NCBI RefSeq assembly: GCF_024679245.1
Contig: NC_090191.1
Coordinates: forward strand, 1,710,768 to 1,774,767
Direction of reading: 5' to 3'
DNA length: 64,000 nucleotides
DNA from: Pseudorasbora parva
Taxonomy: Eukaryota > Chordata > Actinopteri > Cypriniformes > Gobionidae
Below the pieces are notes generated by a model. The model did not search any database and was not told where the DNA came from. It was given only the letters and a program-made list of their open reading frames with translations. Below are positions 1 to 10,971 of the stretch, piece after piece (within the stretch, counting starts at the first letter, position 1; every line of letters begins with the position of its first letter). A program made the translations under genes and the position numbers.

Positions 1-3000
1 ATCCGTTACCGTTGCTGAAGGTGTTTTTATCAAAATGCATCACAGAGTAATAATCATATGAGGTGCCTTGGGTGACGGACACGTTCCCACTGGATTTACT
101 GAGAGAACTCTCATACCCTGAAAATAAAGACTATAGCAGTTATTAATGTGATGCTTCATAAGGAATGGCTTATTTTCTCTAAGCGCTCTTTAGTAATAAT
201 GACACTCGCTACGTAAAGCAAATTAATAATAAAGTGATGTGGCAACCTTTGGTGATGTTTCCATAGTTTATGGTCACATAATCATCTCTGTCATATCTTG
301 TGTGCTGGTGGGAGAATCCCAGTGCATGGAGAAACTCGTGCTCAACAATGGCTTTTATTCCACAGTCCTTTCCAATGGAAAGAGTCTGACCACCAGAAGA
401 CGTGCGTCCGATAGATGACCAACACCTGCCAATCCAGTCAGAGATACCAGCACATTCATATAAAAATACCTGTCAAATGATATCCTCTACATCTCATTAC
501 AACTATTATAAAAACTAATATAATAACTTTTGACTGGTCAGTAATTAAGTCAGATATTTGACTCTACACGTTCAGTACAGCACAGGCTACATCAGATCAG
601 TCTATAATAATATATCACTAATATTGTTGATGAGTAACTATAATCATACTGTACCCTTCACGACTCTCCACGGAGATGTAAAACTCTTCTGCGGCTCTGG
701 GCTTAAAGTCAATACATGATTTCAGTCTGAACTGCTCAAAGGCTCTCAGAATGACTCCTCTACTGTTCAGACCTAGAAACACAAACTAAACTGAGTGGAA
801 AACAATATAAAAGTTACATTAAGTGTTTAAAAGTTGATGGAAGCGTAAGTGATGCATCAGAAATCTTACTGAGATTGGCACTCAGCTCATAGGGGACGGG
901 AATATCCCACAGATTCCCTGGAATGACGCTCCCTTGCCTAGGCTATAAAGCAGATCATTCATCACATCTCCTGATCTTATATACTGTATATAGACTTTCC
1001 TCCATTTATATGTTCAGACTTACCTTCATGATGTCTCCTTCTGTGAGATTTAACCCTAAAACTACAAGAGTATTCAGATCACAGTAAATATGATCCAATA
1101 AAACATTAGAAAAAGTGATAGTTCATAAACACAAACAGATAAGTTATCTTACTGCTTATATAAATGTATTTGTGTTCTTGAGACTACAGGTCCTTCTAAA
1201 AAAATTAGCATATTGTGATAAAGTTCATTATTTTCCATAATGTAATGATAAAAATTAAACTTTCATATATTTTAGATTCATTGCACACCAACTGAAATAT
1301 TTCAGGTCTTTTATTGTTTTAATACGGATGATTTTGGCATACAGCTCATGAAAACCCCAAATTCCTATCTCAAAAAATAAGCATATCATGAAAAGGTTCT
1401 CTAAACGAGCTATTAACCTAATCATCTGAATCAACTAATGAACTCTAAACACCTGCAAAAGATTCCTGAGGCTTTTAAAAACTCCCAGCCTGTTCATTAC
1501 TCAAAACCGCAATCATGGGTAAGACTGCCGACCTGACTGCTGTCCAGAAGGCCATCATTGACACCCTCAAGCGAGAGGGTAAGACACAGAAAGACATTTC
1601 TGAACGAATAGGCTGTTCCCAGAGTGCTGTATCAAGGCACCTCAGTGGGAAGTCTGTGGGAAGGAAAAAGTGTGGCAAAAAACGCTGCACAACGAGAAGA
1701 GTTGACCGGACCCTGAGGAAGATTGTGGAGAAGGACCGATTCCAGACCTTGGGGGACCTGCGGAAGCAGTGGACAGAGTCTGGAGTAGAAACATCCAGAG
1801 CCACCGTGCACAGGCGTGAGCAGGAAATGGGCTACAGGTGCCGCATTCCCCAGGTCAAGACACTTTGGGCTACAGAGAAGCAGCACTGGACTGTTGCTCA
1901 GTGGTCCAAAGTACTTTTTTCGGATGAAAGCAAATTTTGCATGTCATTTGGAAATCAAGGTGCCAGAGTCTGGAGGAAGACTGGGGAGAAGGAAATGCCA
2001 AAATGCCTGAAGTCCAGTGTCCAGTCCCCACAGTCAGTGATGGTCTGGGGTGCCATGTCAGCTGCTGGTGTCGGTCCACTGTGTTTTATCAAGGGTAGGG
2101 TCAGTGCAGCGAGATTTGGGGTTTTAATGAGCTGTATGCCAAAATCATCAGTATTAAAACAATAAAAGACCTGAAATATTTCAGTTGGTGTGCAATGAAT
2201 CTAAAATATATGAAAGTTTAATTTTTATCATTACATTATGGAAAATAATGAACTTTATCACAATATGCAAATTTTTTGAGAATGACCTGTATATAAAAGT
2301 TTTACCTTTGTTTATATCCGGAATGGTCTTCCATTTCGTATTAATGACTTTGAGGAAATAATTGAAGACATGAAAAGACACAGAGAGGGAATGAGCATTG
2401 TGTGCTTTGAGTGATTGACCAAATGTAACTTTAGTGAAACTGTATGAAAGTAAGATGATGAATGAGCAATCTCCTCATCTGACAGTAATGAGCAGTTAAA
2501 ACAGGATATTTCATCCTGAACGCTGGAAACATATTACAGTAACTTTACAGCAGATCAATGTGACTGTGCTGGACTTACCAGTTGGCTCCTGAGAACATAG
2601 GATATGAACACAAGACAGAAAGGAAATAGATTTAGTGTAAGATATCAGCAGCTGTACATCACTTCAACAATAGCCTTATTCTGACGGTGAGTGTTTTCTT
2701 TCACCATCTTGTGTTTGAGATCCACCTATGGGAACGGCATCCGTACCTGACCTCTGCGGAAGCATCCAATTGTCTGACCAGACAGACAGGAGCCTGCAGC
2801 AAATGCCCAGTAAGGCCAAACCCCTTACCTATGGATATATATAGTCTGTATGCGCTACTGTAAATTTACTGTGTAAATATCGTCAGATCAGCCTCCGCCA
2901 GGCGTGACAGTTCTATTCTGCCAGTTTCTCTTCTGTCTGATTTCGGAACCGCCCGTGCTCTCGCTCGTCTTTCCTGTCCCACAGTTGCCAGCACTAACTT

Positions 3001-6000
3001 TTCTGAGTTTTTCGCTGGTATGTCGCTTTCTAATTCTTCTGGCGCTAGCTTGTCCCGGGCCTGCCTGGCCGAGTGTGAGGCTCTTATTGCCGCAAAGGAT
3101 CTTCACCCATTCTGCGTGGATGGATGTGCTCAACATTGAGTGGCCGGCTCCACAGAGAGTAACAGGCCTCTGAAGAGCATAGACTTTTACGCACAGGATA
3201 CCCCTTTGGGGAATGCTATTTTCTGATAATCCCTCTGTTACATGCCTAGCCGTGGCGCCTCCCCATCCGCACAGACCTATTGTCTCAAGTGAACAGGGAG
3301 ATTTATCACACACACCAGACTGATCTCATGAAATGGCGTATGTATGACACGGCAATTCGTATGCCATTTTGGCGTGCTATAAAGACGCATAAACGTTTTT
3401 TAGCGGATTTATCAACGCCGTTTCATTCTATCCCCCTACACTGCCCCTACCCATCACACACACACAGCCCCTAAACCTACCCATCACAAGAAACATTCTG
3501 CATTTTCAAAAAAACATAATTTAGTATGTTTATAAATCCATTTACCTTGTAGACACACACACATATTCAGATACATTTTGAACACGTAACTCAAACGCTT
3601 CCCTTAACCTACCCATTTGTGTATTATAAAATCAGGATAACAGGCAGATATGACTGCAGGCACAATTTGTACAGAAAGTACAAATACTCCAAGTGTTCCG
3701 AGGCCAAACGATTGATTTGTGTGAAGAAAATCCCCAAAAGCGCTCAGAACATCGACTCCATCCGTCAAAGATTAATAATAATTTTCAAATATTGCCGCCG
3801 GAAGAAACGTCAGGTCAGCTTTGACAGCATTGGCTGTCGTGCGTCTCGTGACTAATTGCGTCATTACGTCAGCAGTGATTGTAAAATGCCATTGGCCCTC
3901 CTGTTTCTCGTGACTGATCATGTCATTTTTATCATTGTCGTCTCGCGTGTATCATTTGAATCAGAAATATTAACGAGTGCGTGTGTGTTCTGTTCACAAA
4001 GGGGCGCGATCATCATTTCAACGACTAAAACATTAAGATCAACTCTGTTCTTCACATGAACATATCGTATGACTTCAGAAGACTTGGAATGCAACATCAG
4101 TTAATACTTTTATACAGTTTTTTGGTCGGTTTTTGCAATAAATACATGTGACTGTACATTTTTGCCTGTTACGTGTTTTATATTGTTGAGAGTGGGTAGG
4201 TTTAGGGTAGGAGTGGAGTTAGTTGCTCCAAAACATAAAATTAGGCTATACATATTAATTCAAATTTTTTATATAAAATTTTTTTTTTTTTAAATAAGTG
4301 GCGGAATCACACGGCGTAGACATACACGCGGAGATGATGGTTCGTTTGGGCGTAGACATACATGCGGAATCACACGGCATACACATACACGCGGAATCAC
4401 ACGGCATACACATACACGCGGAATCACACGGCGTAGACATACACGCGGAATCACACGGCGTAGACATACACGCGGAATCACACGGCATACACATACACGC
4501 GGATTCACACGGCGTAGACATACACGCGGAATCACACGGCGTAGACATACACGCGGAATCACACGGCGTAGACATACACGCGGAATCACACGGCATACAC
4601 ATACACGCGGAATCACACGCCGTAGACATACACGCGGAATCACACGGCATACACATACACGCGGAATCACACGGCGTAGACATACACGCGGAATCACACG
4701 GCATACACATACACGCGGAATCACACGGCGTAGACGTACACGCGGAATCACACGGCATACACATACACGCGGAATCACACGGCGTAGACACACACGCGGA
4801 ATCACACGGCATACACATACACGCGGAATCACACGGCGTAGACGTACACGCGGAATCACACGGCGTAGACGTACACGCGGAATCACACGGCATAGACGTA
4901 CACGCGGAATCACACGGCGTAGACGTACACGCGGAATCACACGGCATAGACATACACGCGGAATCACACGGCGTAGACGTACACGCGGAATCACACGGCA
5001 TACACATACACGCGGAATCACACGGCGTAGACACACACGCGGAATCACACGGCGTAGACATACACGCGGAGATGATGGTTAGTTTTGGCGTAGACATACA
5101 CGCGGAATCACACGGCGTAGACATACACGCTCAAAATTCGTATAGATAACACGCCACTTGCCTTTAGAAAGTGGTGTGTATGTTTACGCAAAGTCATGAT
5201 GTCATGTTGCACACACACACGGACAGGGTAGCTCTCTGGGCTTGGCCTGTGAGAGGACGAACCTAAGCATGCTAGGACTTCCCCTGTGCATGGTGGCTAC
5301 TATACAGAATGCCAGGGCCGTTTCTACACGGTCCTTATATGGCTGTAAATGGCAAGTGTTTGATGAGTGGTGTGATGGGCGGGGTCTCACTTCATATCAG
5401 TGCTCAGTCCCTGATATCTTGTGTTTTCCTCCTAGATCTTATGGATATGGGCAGGCCTTTTTCCACTATTAAGGTCTATCTGGCAGATTTTGACAAGGTT
5501 TCGAGGACTCAACGGTTGGACAGCATTTTCTAATCTGCAGATTTATGAAGGGTGCCAGTCTCTCGTTGCCAGTCATTAGGAGAACGATTCCTAAAAGGGA
5601 CCTCTCCATGGCGCTGGAAGCTCTGTCTCAATTCCCTTTTGAGCCTCTGGAGAATATTTCAAGCTGTCCTTCAAAGCAGTCTTGCTCTTGTCAGTGAATT
5701 ACACACACTCTTGTCCATCCCTTGATCATTAAATTCTCTCTGGTTGGAGATAAGGTTTTCCTTAAATCTAATCTGGCCTTAATCCTGAAATGTTTCCCTG
5801 CATTCACATTGGAGGTGTTGGAGCTGTCTGCTTTTCACCCTCCGCACCTTTCCTCTGCAGAGGATACAAGGCTAAATGCCCTCCATGCATTACAGACGTA
5901 TGTGGCTAGGACCAGTGCGTTCGGAAGAGTGACCAACTCTTTGTTTCATGAGTCCCTCCCAACAAAGGGGATCCCCTGTCTAAGCAATGCCTCTCACATT

Positions 6001-9000
6001 GGCTTGTCGATGCTATAATTTTGGCTTATGAATCAAAGGGACTGCAACCCCCAGGGAACATCCAAGCTCATTCTACGAGGGGCTTAGCCACCTCTTGGGC
6101 TCTGTTCAGGGGTGTATCACTGCAGGATATGCTCTGCTGCCAGTTGGTTCATGATTATGAGACAAGTCCAGCACTGCCCATGGGGGAGAATGTCTTGTTC
6201 TGGCTAATAGGACCTCACTGTGAGTGTATTGGGCAATCTGGGAACTGTCCATGTCTCTCCCATAGGTAGATCTCGAACACAAGATGATGAAAGAGAACAA
6301 TAGGTTACTTTCGTAACCCCAGTTCTCTGAAACATAGAGTGGGGAGCTTTGCCCTTGGCACCAGCTTTGCCCCGCTTGCAGCACTAGACGCAAATATACT
6401 TACTGATGTACAGTAGCGCATGCAGTCTGTATATGCCCATAGGTGAGGGGTGGGGCCTTACTGGAGCACGTTATTTGACGGACAGCTGCATTTTTTATGG
6501 ACTTCAAACACAACTCCAACTACTGCTGGGATTAACGTTAGCCTGGACTTTTTAAATATAACTCTGATTGTATTTGTCTGACAGAAGAATGTCATATACA
6601 CCTATAATGACTTGAGGGTGAGTAAATCATAGGCTTGGTTTCATCTTTGGCTGAACTAACCCTTTCAGCATTCATTCTCAACATTTAGCAGCAATAGATA
6701 AAGGCTTAAAGCAGGTTGGAACTGTTTTTCTTCGCGGAAGCTTTGCGTAAGAGCTAATAAAATATTTAATCTCGAGACAATATTTTGTGTCTAAAAATTA
6801 TTTATTTGAGACTAGTAGCCGTGTAATAAGCGGGATAATGTACACCCAGCCGGTTGTTATCGCAGAATAAACCCCTTCAGAGTGACGCTCCGCTTCGCGC
6901 CAGGGTCCTGATCACTCTTAAGGGGTTTATTCTGCGATAACAACCGGCTGGGTGGACATTATCCCTTACATATGATTGTGACATTTTTATCCAGTTTGTT
7001 TTGTGTTACAGGGTCTGGGTGCCAAAGGCAGGGAGGCTGGCTCTATTTCTTTCTAACGGTGGTGGTGCTTTATTCACTGTGTACTGTGTCCATCAGTAGA
7101 GAGTGGTGTGCGTCTGTGACTGTGTGCACTGGTGAAAGAAATGTTTCTGCAGTAGGCAGATTCAATTTCCATTAGCCTGACCCTGCCGGTAAGCCCCAAT
7201 TTATTGACCCTTGCGTGATTGGCTTCAAGAGCCAAACCCTTATGGCTGGCTGTGTTTTAAATGACTGTTTTTATATGTGATTGAATAAAGTGAATTGTTT
7301 TGTACTATTACCCATGTTTCGGAGCATCTGATTGGGTGAACGAACTTGTGTCCTTTGACATTATTTTCCTTGGGTGAAATTCCCAGGGTGGCGTAATGCG
7401 TGTATAACTTTATTTAAATCCACCTGAGAGTTACTCTGCTTTATCTATACTATTTATTTTAAGTATTTATTTATGTCTGTGACTTTTTGTTCATAGGACT
7501 CTTTTACCATTAAAGCCACTAGTGTTAGCTCTTCGATTCTGTCATTTTGGAGCAATATTCTTATGGTGTGAAATGATGTACTTTGTGAAGATGTGCCTTT
7601 TCTAGCAATCTTTATTTTATTTTTTATTTGTAATATTTTTGCTCACTGTCAAACCCGTATAAATCACCTATGTTTCCTAGCTGCTATTAAGCCTTTTTAC
7701 ATTTAAAGATAGCTAATAGACAGAACAAAAGGAAACACTTGATTATATCACTGTCAAGAATGGAATATGTAAATTGTACTTTGAGGAAAATAAGTATTTG
7801 AACACCCTGCTATTTTGCAAGTTCTCCCACTTGGAAATCATGGAGGGGTCTGAAATTGTCATCATAGGTGCATGTCCACTGTGAGAAACATAATCTAAAA
7901 AAAAATCCAGAAATCACAATATATGGTTTTTTAAACTATTTATTTTTATGATAACAGCTGCAAATAATTATTTAAACACCTGTCAATCAGCTAACATTCT
8001 GACCCTCAAAGACCTGTTAGTCTGCCTTTAAAATGTCCACCTCCACTCCATTCATTATCCTAAATTAGATGCACCGGTTTAAAGCCTGTTTTGTTAGCTG
8101 CATAAAGACACCTGTCCACCCCATACAATCAGTAAGAATCCAACTGCTAACATGGCTAAGACCAAAGAGCTGTCCAAAGACACTAGAGACTAAATTGTAC
8201 ACCTCCACAAGGCTGGAAAGGGCTACGGGGAAATTGCCAAGCAGCTTGGTGAAATAAGGTCCACTGTTGGAGCAATCATTAGAAAATGGAAGAAGCTAAA
8301 CATGACTGTCAATCTCCCTCGGACTGGGGCTCCATGCAAGATCTCACCTCGTGGGGTCTCAATGATCCTAAGAAAGGTGAGAAATCAGCCCAAAACTACA
8401 CGGGAGGAGCTGGTCAATGACCTGAAAAGAGCTGGGACCACCGTTTCCAAGGTTACTGTTGGTAATACACTAAGACATCATGGTTTGAAATCATGCATGG
8501 CACGGAAGATTCCCCTGGTTAAACCAACACATGTCCAGTCCAGTCTTAAGTTTGCCAATTACCATTTGGATGATCCAGAGGAGTCATGTGGTCAGATAAG
8601 ATCAAAATAGAACTTTTTGGTCATAATTCCACTAAACATGGTTGGAGGAAGAAGAATGATGAGTACCATCCCAAGAACACCATCCCTACTGTGAAGCATG
8701 GGGGTGGCAGCATCATGCTGTGGGGGTGTTTTACTGCACATGGGACAGGGCGACTGCACTGTATTAAGGAGAGGATGATCAGGGCCATTTATTGCGAGAT
8801 TTTGGGCAACAACCTCCTTCCCTCAATTAGAGCATTGAAGATGGGTCGAGGCTGATTGCTCGAAACCTGACTGATCGAGAGATCTGTGTGGAGGAGTGGG
8901 CCAAAATCCCTCCTGCTGTGTGTGCAAACCTGCTGAAAAACTACAGCAAACGTTTGACCTCTGTAATTGCAATGCACCTGCAATGGACATGCACCTACGA

Positions 9001-10293
9001 TGACAATTTCAGACCCCGCCATGATTTCTAAGTGGGAGAACTTGCAAAATAGCAGGGTGTTCAAATACTTATTTTCCTCCCTGTATATATTTTATTATTA
9101 TTATATACTTCTTTTTTTTTACAAGTTGAGGGGAGGGGGATGGGAGAATAATTGTAATGGTAAATGTTAAAATTAAATAAATAAAAATAAATGTAATAAA
9201 TAAGTTGAAATAAGTTAATGCAGACTCTTATTTACATGATATAAACAAAGCTGTTTGGTTCATATATTTAATGTATATAACTTTGTATTGATCTCTTCTT
9301 GTAAACTTAAAAATAGATGTGGATTTGGACAACATTAACCCTTAAAGACAGAGGCAGCCGCATGTGGTGAAAAATAACTATCGTTTTAAAATGTTTAAGA
9401 ACTTTTAAACCGCTAATCCAATATGTATGCTGTAAACTGCATCGTAGAGAAGAAAAGCTCTGCTTTCCATAGGTATAACATCTCGAGAATGATCATTCAG
9501 AGGCTCCGTAGTCAGCGTGGATGCGTCATCAAAATATACAGTATTGATTTGTCAAGGAAACACACGTGGGATGGTCCCCTGAGCAAACAGAAATATTTTT
9601 TTATCATTAGTTGATAATGAAATTATATTAATTTAATCCATTCTCAGAATATATAAATGTAAAATTGGGACATCAAATGAGCAAGATTGAAACCTGTTTA
9701 AATGATATATAGCACTTGATGCTAACTGCTAGAATGGGTGAGAAAAACTTAAGGGCGCCCCAAAAATGTTGTTGGTTTAACAATTATACTGCAAAAATTA
9801 ATAAATTCATCCTGATTTAGATTCATTGTCACTTTTGGCTTTTGGCTTGCTTAATTGGGAAAACTTAAATCCACTAAATTACTAATCTGCCTGCATTGAC
9901 ACTATATGAATCACCGTTTTCTCCAGAGCTGGTGTACAACCGAATCAAATTCTGTTGCAGTATTTTCTGCTTTGGAACAATCAGTATTGTAAAAAGTGCT
10001 ATATAAATAAAGGTGACTTGACATATACAGCAAAAAACAGCAGATCATTCAGCCAGGATTTTTACACAGGTGGCGGGAGAAAAACACTGACATACTGGAT
10101 TCAGACAGCAATAAAATCCCAGATTAACCCCTGTAAATGATGAGAATACCTTACGACCCCATGAGAAACAGTTACCGTCTGAACAGGGCTAATGACAACA
10201 TGTACAATGACTGAACACTATATAACTTACCAGAGGTAATGCATGACCAAGAGCCAAAGCCACGCTCAGCAGAAGAAAAGCACATAAATACAT
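1..10293 (-). CDS. Astacin-family zinc metalloprotease, copy 1 (partial, 8 exons)
   Basis: Secreted zinc endopeptidase of the astacin family (fish nephrosin, hatching-enzyme or meprin-like type). Exons on the minus strand: 10231-10293, 2579-2588, 2306-2347, 1024-1061, 870-942, 655-772, 247-425, 1-117; phases agree at every junction and the sites are GT-AG. About 213 residues are visible and the rest lies beyond the left edge. Exon 1 encodes a signal peptide ([16 protein letters not shown]). The propeptide carries EGDI, the aspartate-switch region. Exon 6 ends VESREG and joins CWSSIGR in exon 7, as in astacins. Exon 7 holds the zinc site [13 protein letters not shown] followed by TRYDRDDY; exon 8 holds the Met-turn SVMHF. 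Two family residues differ: Glu after the third zinc His is Gln, and the Met-turn Tyr is Phe. No stop is seen in the exons. The exact subfamily is not resolved. Confidence 0.9.
1187..2289 (+). mobile_element. Tc1/mariner-like element, internally deleted
   Basis: Terminal inverted repeats of about 150 bases begin CAGGTC and are flanked by TA on both sides (1185-1186 and 2290-2291). The element lies in the intron between exons 3 and 4 of astacin copy 1. The matching intron of copy 2 lacks it and reads straight through the TA, so copy 2 is the empty site. Confidence 0.9.
1515..2165 (+). pseudogene. Tc1-like transposase, C-terminally deleted
   Basis: The frame starts [18 protein letters not shown] and has the paired helix-turn-helix region of Tc1 transposases ([20 protein letters not shown]), then the first catalytic Asp region ([10 protein letters not shown]) and [10 protein letters not shown] short in-frame gap follows QVKTL, where family members carry a basic stretch before the WA(T/K)E segment. 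After CFIKGRV the sequence jumps into the 3' terminal repeat, so the second Asp and the Glu of the DDE triad are missing. It cannot encode an active transposase. Confidence 0.85.
3020..3142 (+). pseudogene. DIRS gag-like N-terminal fragment
   Basis: A 40-codon frame begins with ATG at 3020 ([20 protein letters not shown]) and continues with a Cys-rich stretch (FCVDGC) like the start of fish DIRS gag proteins, then meets a stop. The family call rests on the Cys pattern and on the DIRS ends around it. Confidence 0.4.
3300..4296. other. Intron filler, MITE-like, no gene
   Basis: Non-coding sequence in the middle of the DIRS element and within intron 1 of astacin copy 1. About 3310-3480 looks like a dispersed MITE (GGCGTATGTATGACACGGC, CCCTACCCATCAC). 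The rest is AT-rich with no coding pattern that I recognise. Confidence 0.4.
4297..5140. repeat. 27-bp minisatellite, about 30 units
   Basis: Tandem units of 27 bases built on GCGGAATCACACGGCGTAGA followed by CATACAC. Two main variants alternate irregularly: GCGTAGAC and GCATACAC. The first and last parts of the array carry related degenerate units (GGAGATGATGGTT). As 27 is divisible by three and the unit lacks stops in several frames, long open frames occur on both strands. These are by-products of the repeat, not genes. Confidence 0.95.
5242..6269 (+). pseudogene. DIRS tyrosine recombinase remnant
   Basis: Broken reading frames on one strand spell a DIRS-type tyrosine recombinase. The N-terminal part has [18 protein letters not shown] and a WCDGRGL segment (5242-5472). 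The middle part has [20 protein letters not shown] (5722-6018). The C-terminal part has [20 protein letters not shown] (6021-6269), where HSTR is the catalytic H-x-x-R box. Several frameshifts and stops separate the parts, and the sequence past the HSTR box is degraded (LQDMLCCQL), so the catalytic Tyr is not recognisable. The enzyme is dead. Confidence 0.75.
6832..6965. repeat. Near-perfect 134-base palindrome (MITE-like)
   Basis: Arms 6832-6885 and 6912-6965 are inverted copies of 54 bases with only a few mismatches; the loop is 26 bases. The outer ends are GGGATAATG and CATTATCCC. It most likely is a small fold-back DNA element. Confidence 0.85.
6970..7778. other. Intron sequence with possible retroelement 3' end
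   Basis: No coding signal. About 7010-7160 resembles 33735-33890 (CTGGGTGCC or CTGAGCACT, then GGCAG and GGCTGG, then GTGGTGGT), which follows a gypsy fragment, so it may be a retroelement tail. A TGAATAAAGTG polyadenylation-type signal lies near 7283. Confidence 0.35.
7779..9083 (+). mobile_element. Tc1/mariner-like element, internally deleted
   Basis: Inverted ends (GAGGAAAATAAGTATTTGAA on the left, its complement on the right) with TA at 7777-7778 and 9084-9085. It lies in intron 1 of astacin copy 1. The body matches a well-known fish Tc1-like family with long subterminal repeats (AGTTCTCCCACTTGGAAATC on the left and its complement on the right). Confidence 0.9.
8152..8855 (+). pseudogene. 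Tc1-like transposase remnant
   Basis: The frame begins [13 protein letters not shown] and hits a stop (TAA at 8191-8193) where the family has Lys. It continues with [19 protein letters not shown] (helix-turn-helix) and [19 protein letters not shown] deletion and frame change near 8580 remove the residues before WSD. A second piece (8586-8855) has [16 protein letters not shown]. At about 8850 the sequence jumps to the extreme C-terminus, removing the second Asp and the Glu of the DDE triad. Confidence 0.8.
9084..10050. other. AT-rich intron 1 sequence, no gene
   Basis: AT-rich sequence without coding pattern. From about 10050 to 10230 the intron is the same as the first part of intron 1 of astacin copy 2 (shared GTTCGGACGGTAACTG on the copy 2 strand), so this end is ancestral to the duplication. 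Confidence 0.5.
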
Positions 10294-10545
10294 CCTCACT
10301 GCAAATCATAATGACCACATTTGATTAATAAATCTTATCTTTTATTAACCTACAAGCATTTGTATATATATTAGAGACCATTAACTCAGGAGCTAAAGGA
10401 GCGATACATACCAGTTTCCAGTCACTGAAGAGGCTTTGTGAGTTCACATGTGGAGTGATAGTCCTTTATTAGTTTAATTCGCCCTGCAGCACTGCCTTAA
10501 ACCCGCCCTGAAACTGACTGGAAAACCGGCTAGATTGCAAAATGA
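10294..10545 (-). promoter_or_regulatory. Promoter and 5' leader of astacin copy 1
   Basis: Directly upstream of the copy 1 start codon, this segment is almost the same as the segment upstream of copy 2 (about 49111-49363). A likely non-coding first exon ends at a donor (CTG then GTATGTATCG on the minus strand), and a short intron ends at TTTGCAG just before GAGG-ATG. An AATAAAGGA stretch upstream could act as a TATA-like element, but this is inference. Similarity to copy 2 stops near 10545. Confidence 0.55.
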
Positions 10546-10971
10546 ACACAACAGAACAATTTGGTTAAAATAACCACACGGCATGTTGCAATTTGTGATC
10601 AAGTGGATGAGAGCCAATGAGCGTTTAGTACCACTGCCATAAAACATATTAAAAGAAATTAAAAAATTGTAGCGCTTCTTGAGTTGCACAATTTTTACAA
10701 TATTGAATTCCTAAGTCAAGCTCAGTATTTGATGTTTACGATCGCTGCTAAGAAAGGAGATAAAGATCACTGGATAAATGGCTAAATTTGGATCTGTTCC
10801 TCGCAGGATTCGGAAGATTTGGATTACAGCAAACAAATAAAATGTATTTATTTTGTGAATTTGTGATTGTCATTCACTGTATAGGAAAAAGATTACAGTA
10901 AGGACAGTAAACTGCATTTACTAAATGTGACTAAAAACATTTATTAAATAACATCATTGATATGAAAAATA

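Larger units (their letters stand above)
2740..6470 (+). mobile_element. DIRS-type retrotransposon, internally deleted
   Basis: The two ends are inverted copies of one sequence: about 2785-2865 reversed matches about 6405-6465 (shared core around CAGTAGCGCAT and GGCCTTACTGG). DIRS elements typically have inverted termini. A gag-like start lies near the left end and a tyrosine recombinase near the right end, both on the plus strand. The reverse transcriptase and RNase H between them are absent; the middle (about 3300-5210) holds MITE-like sequence and a 27-bp minisatellite. Confidence 0.7.

Noticed and set aside
4255..5149. Long open frames of 252 to 289 codons on both strands
   Set aside because: They only mirror a 27-bp tandem repeat without stops; three overlapping frames are open for the same reason and none has a gene context.
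6832..6965. MicroRNA precursor
   Set aside because: The arms are too long and too perfect; a fold-back DNA element explains them better.
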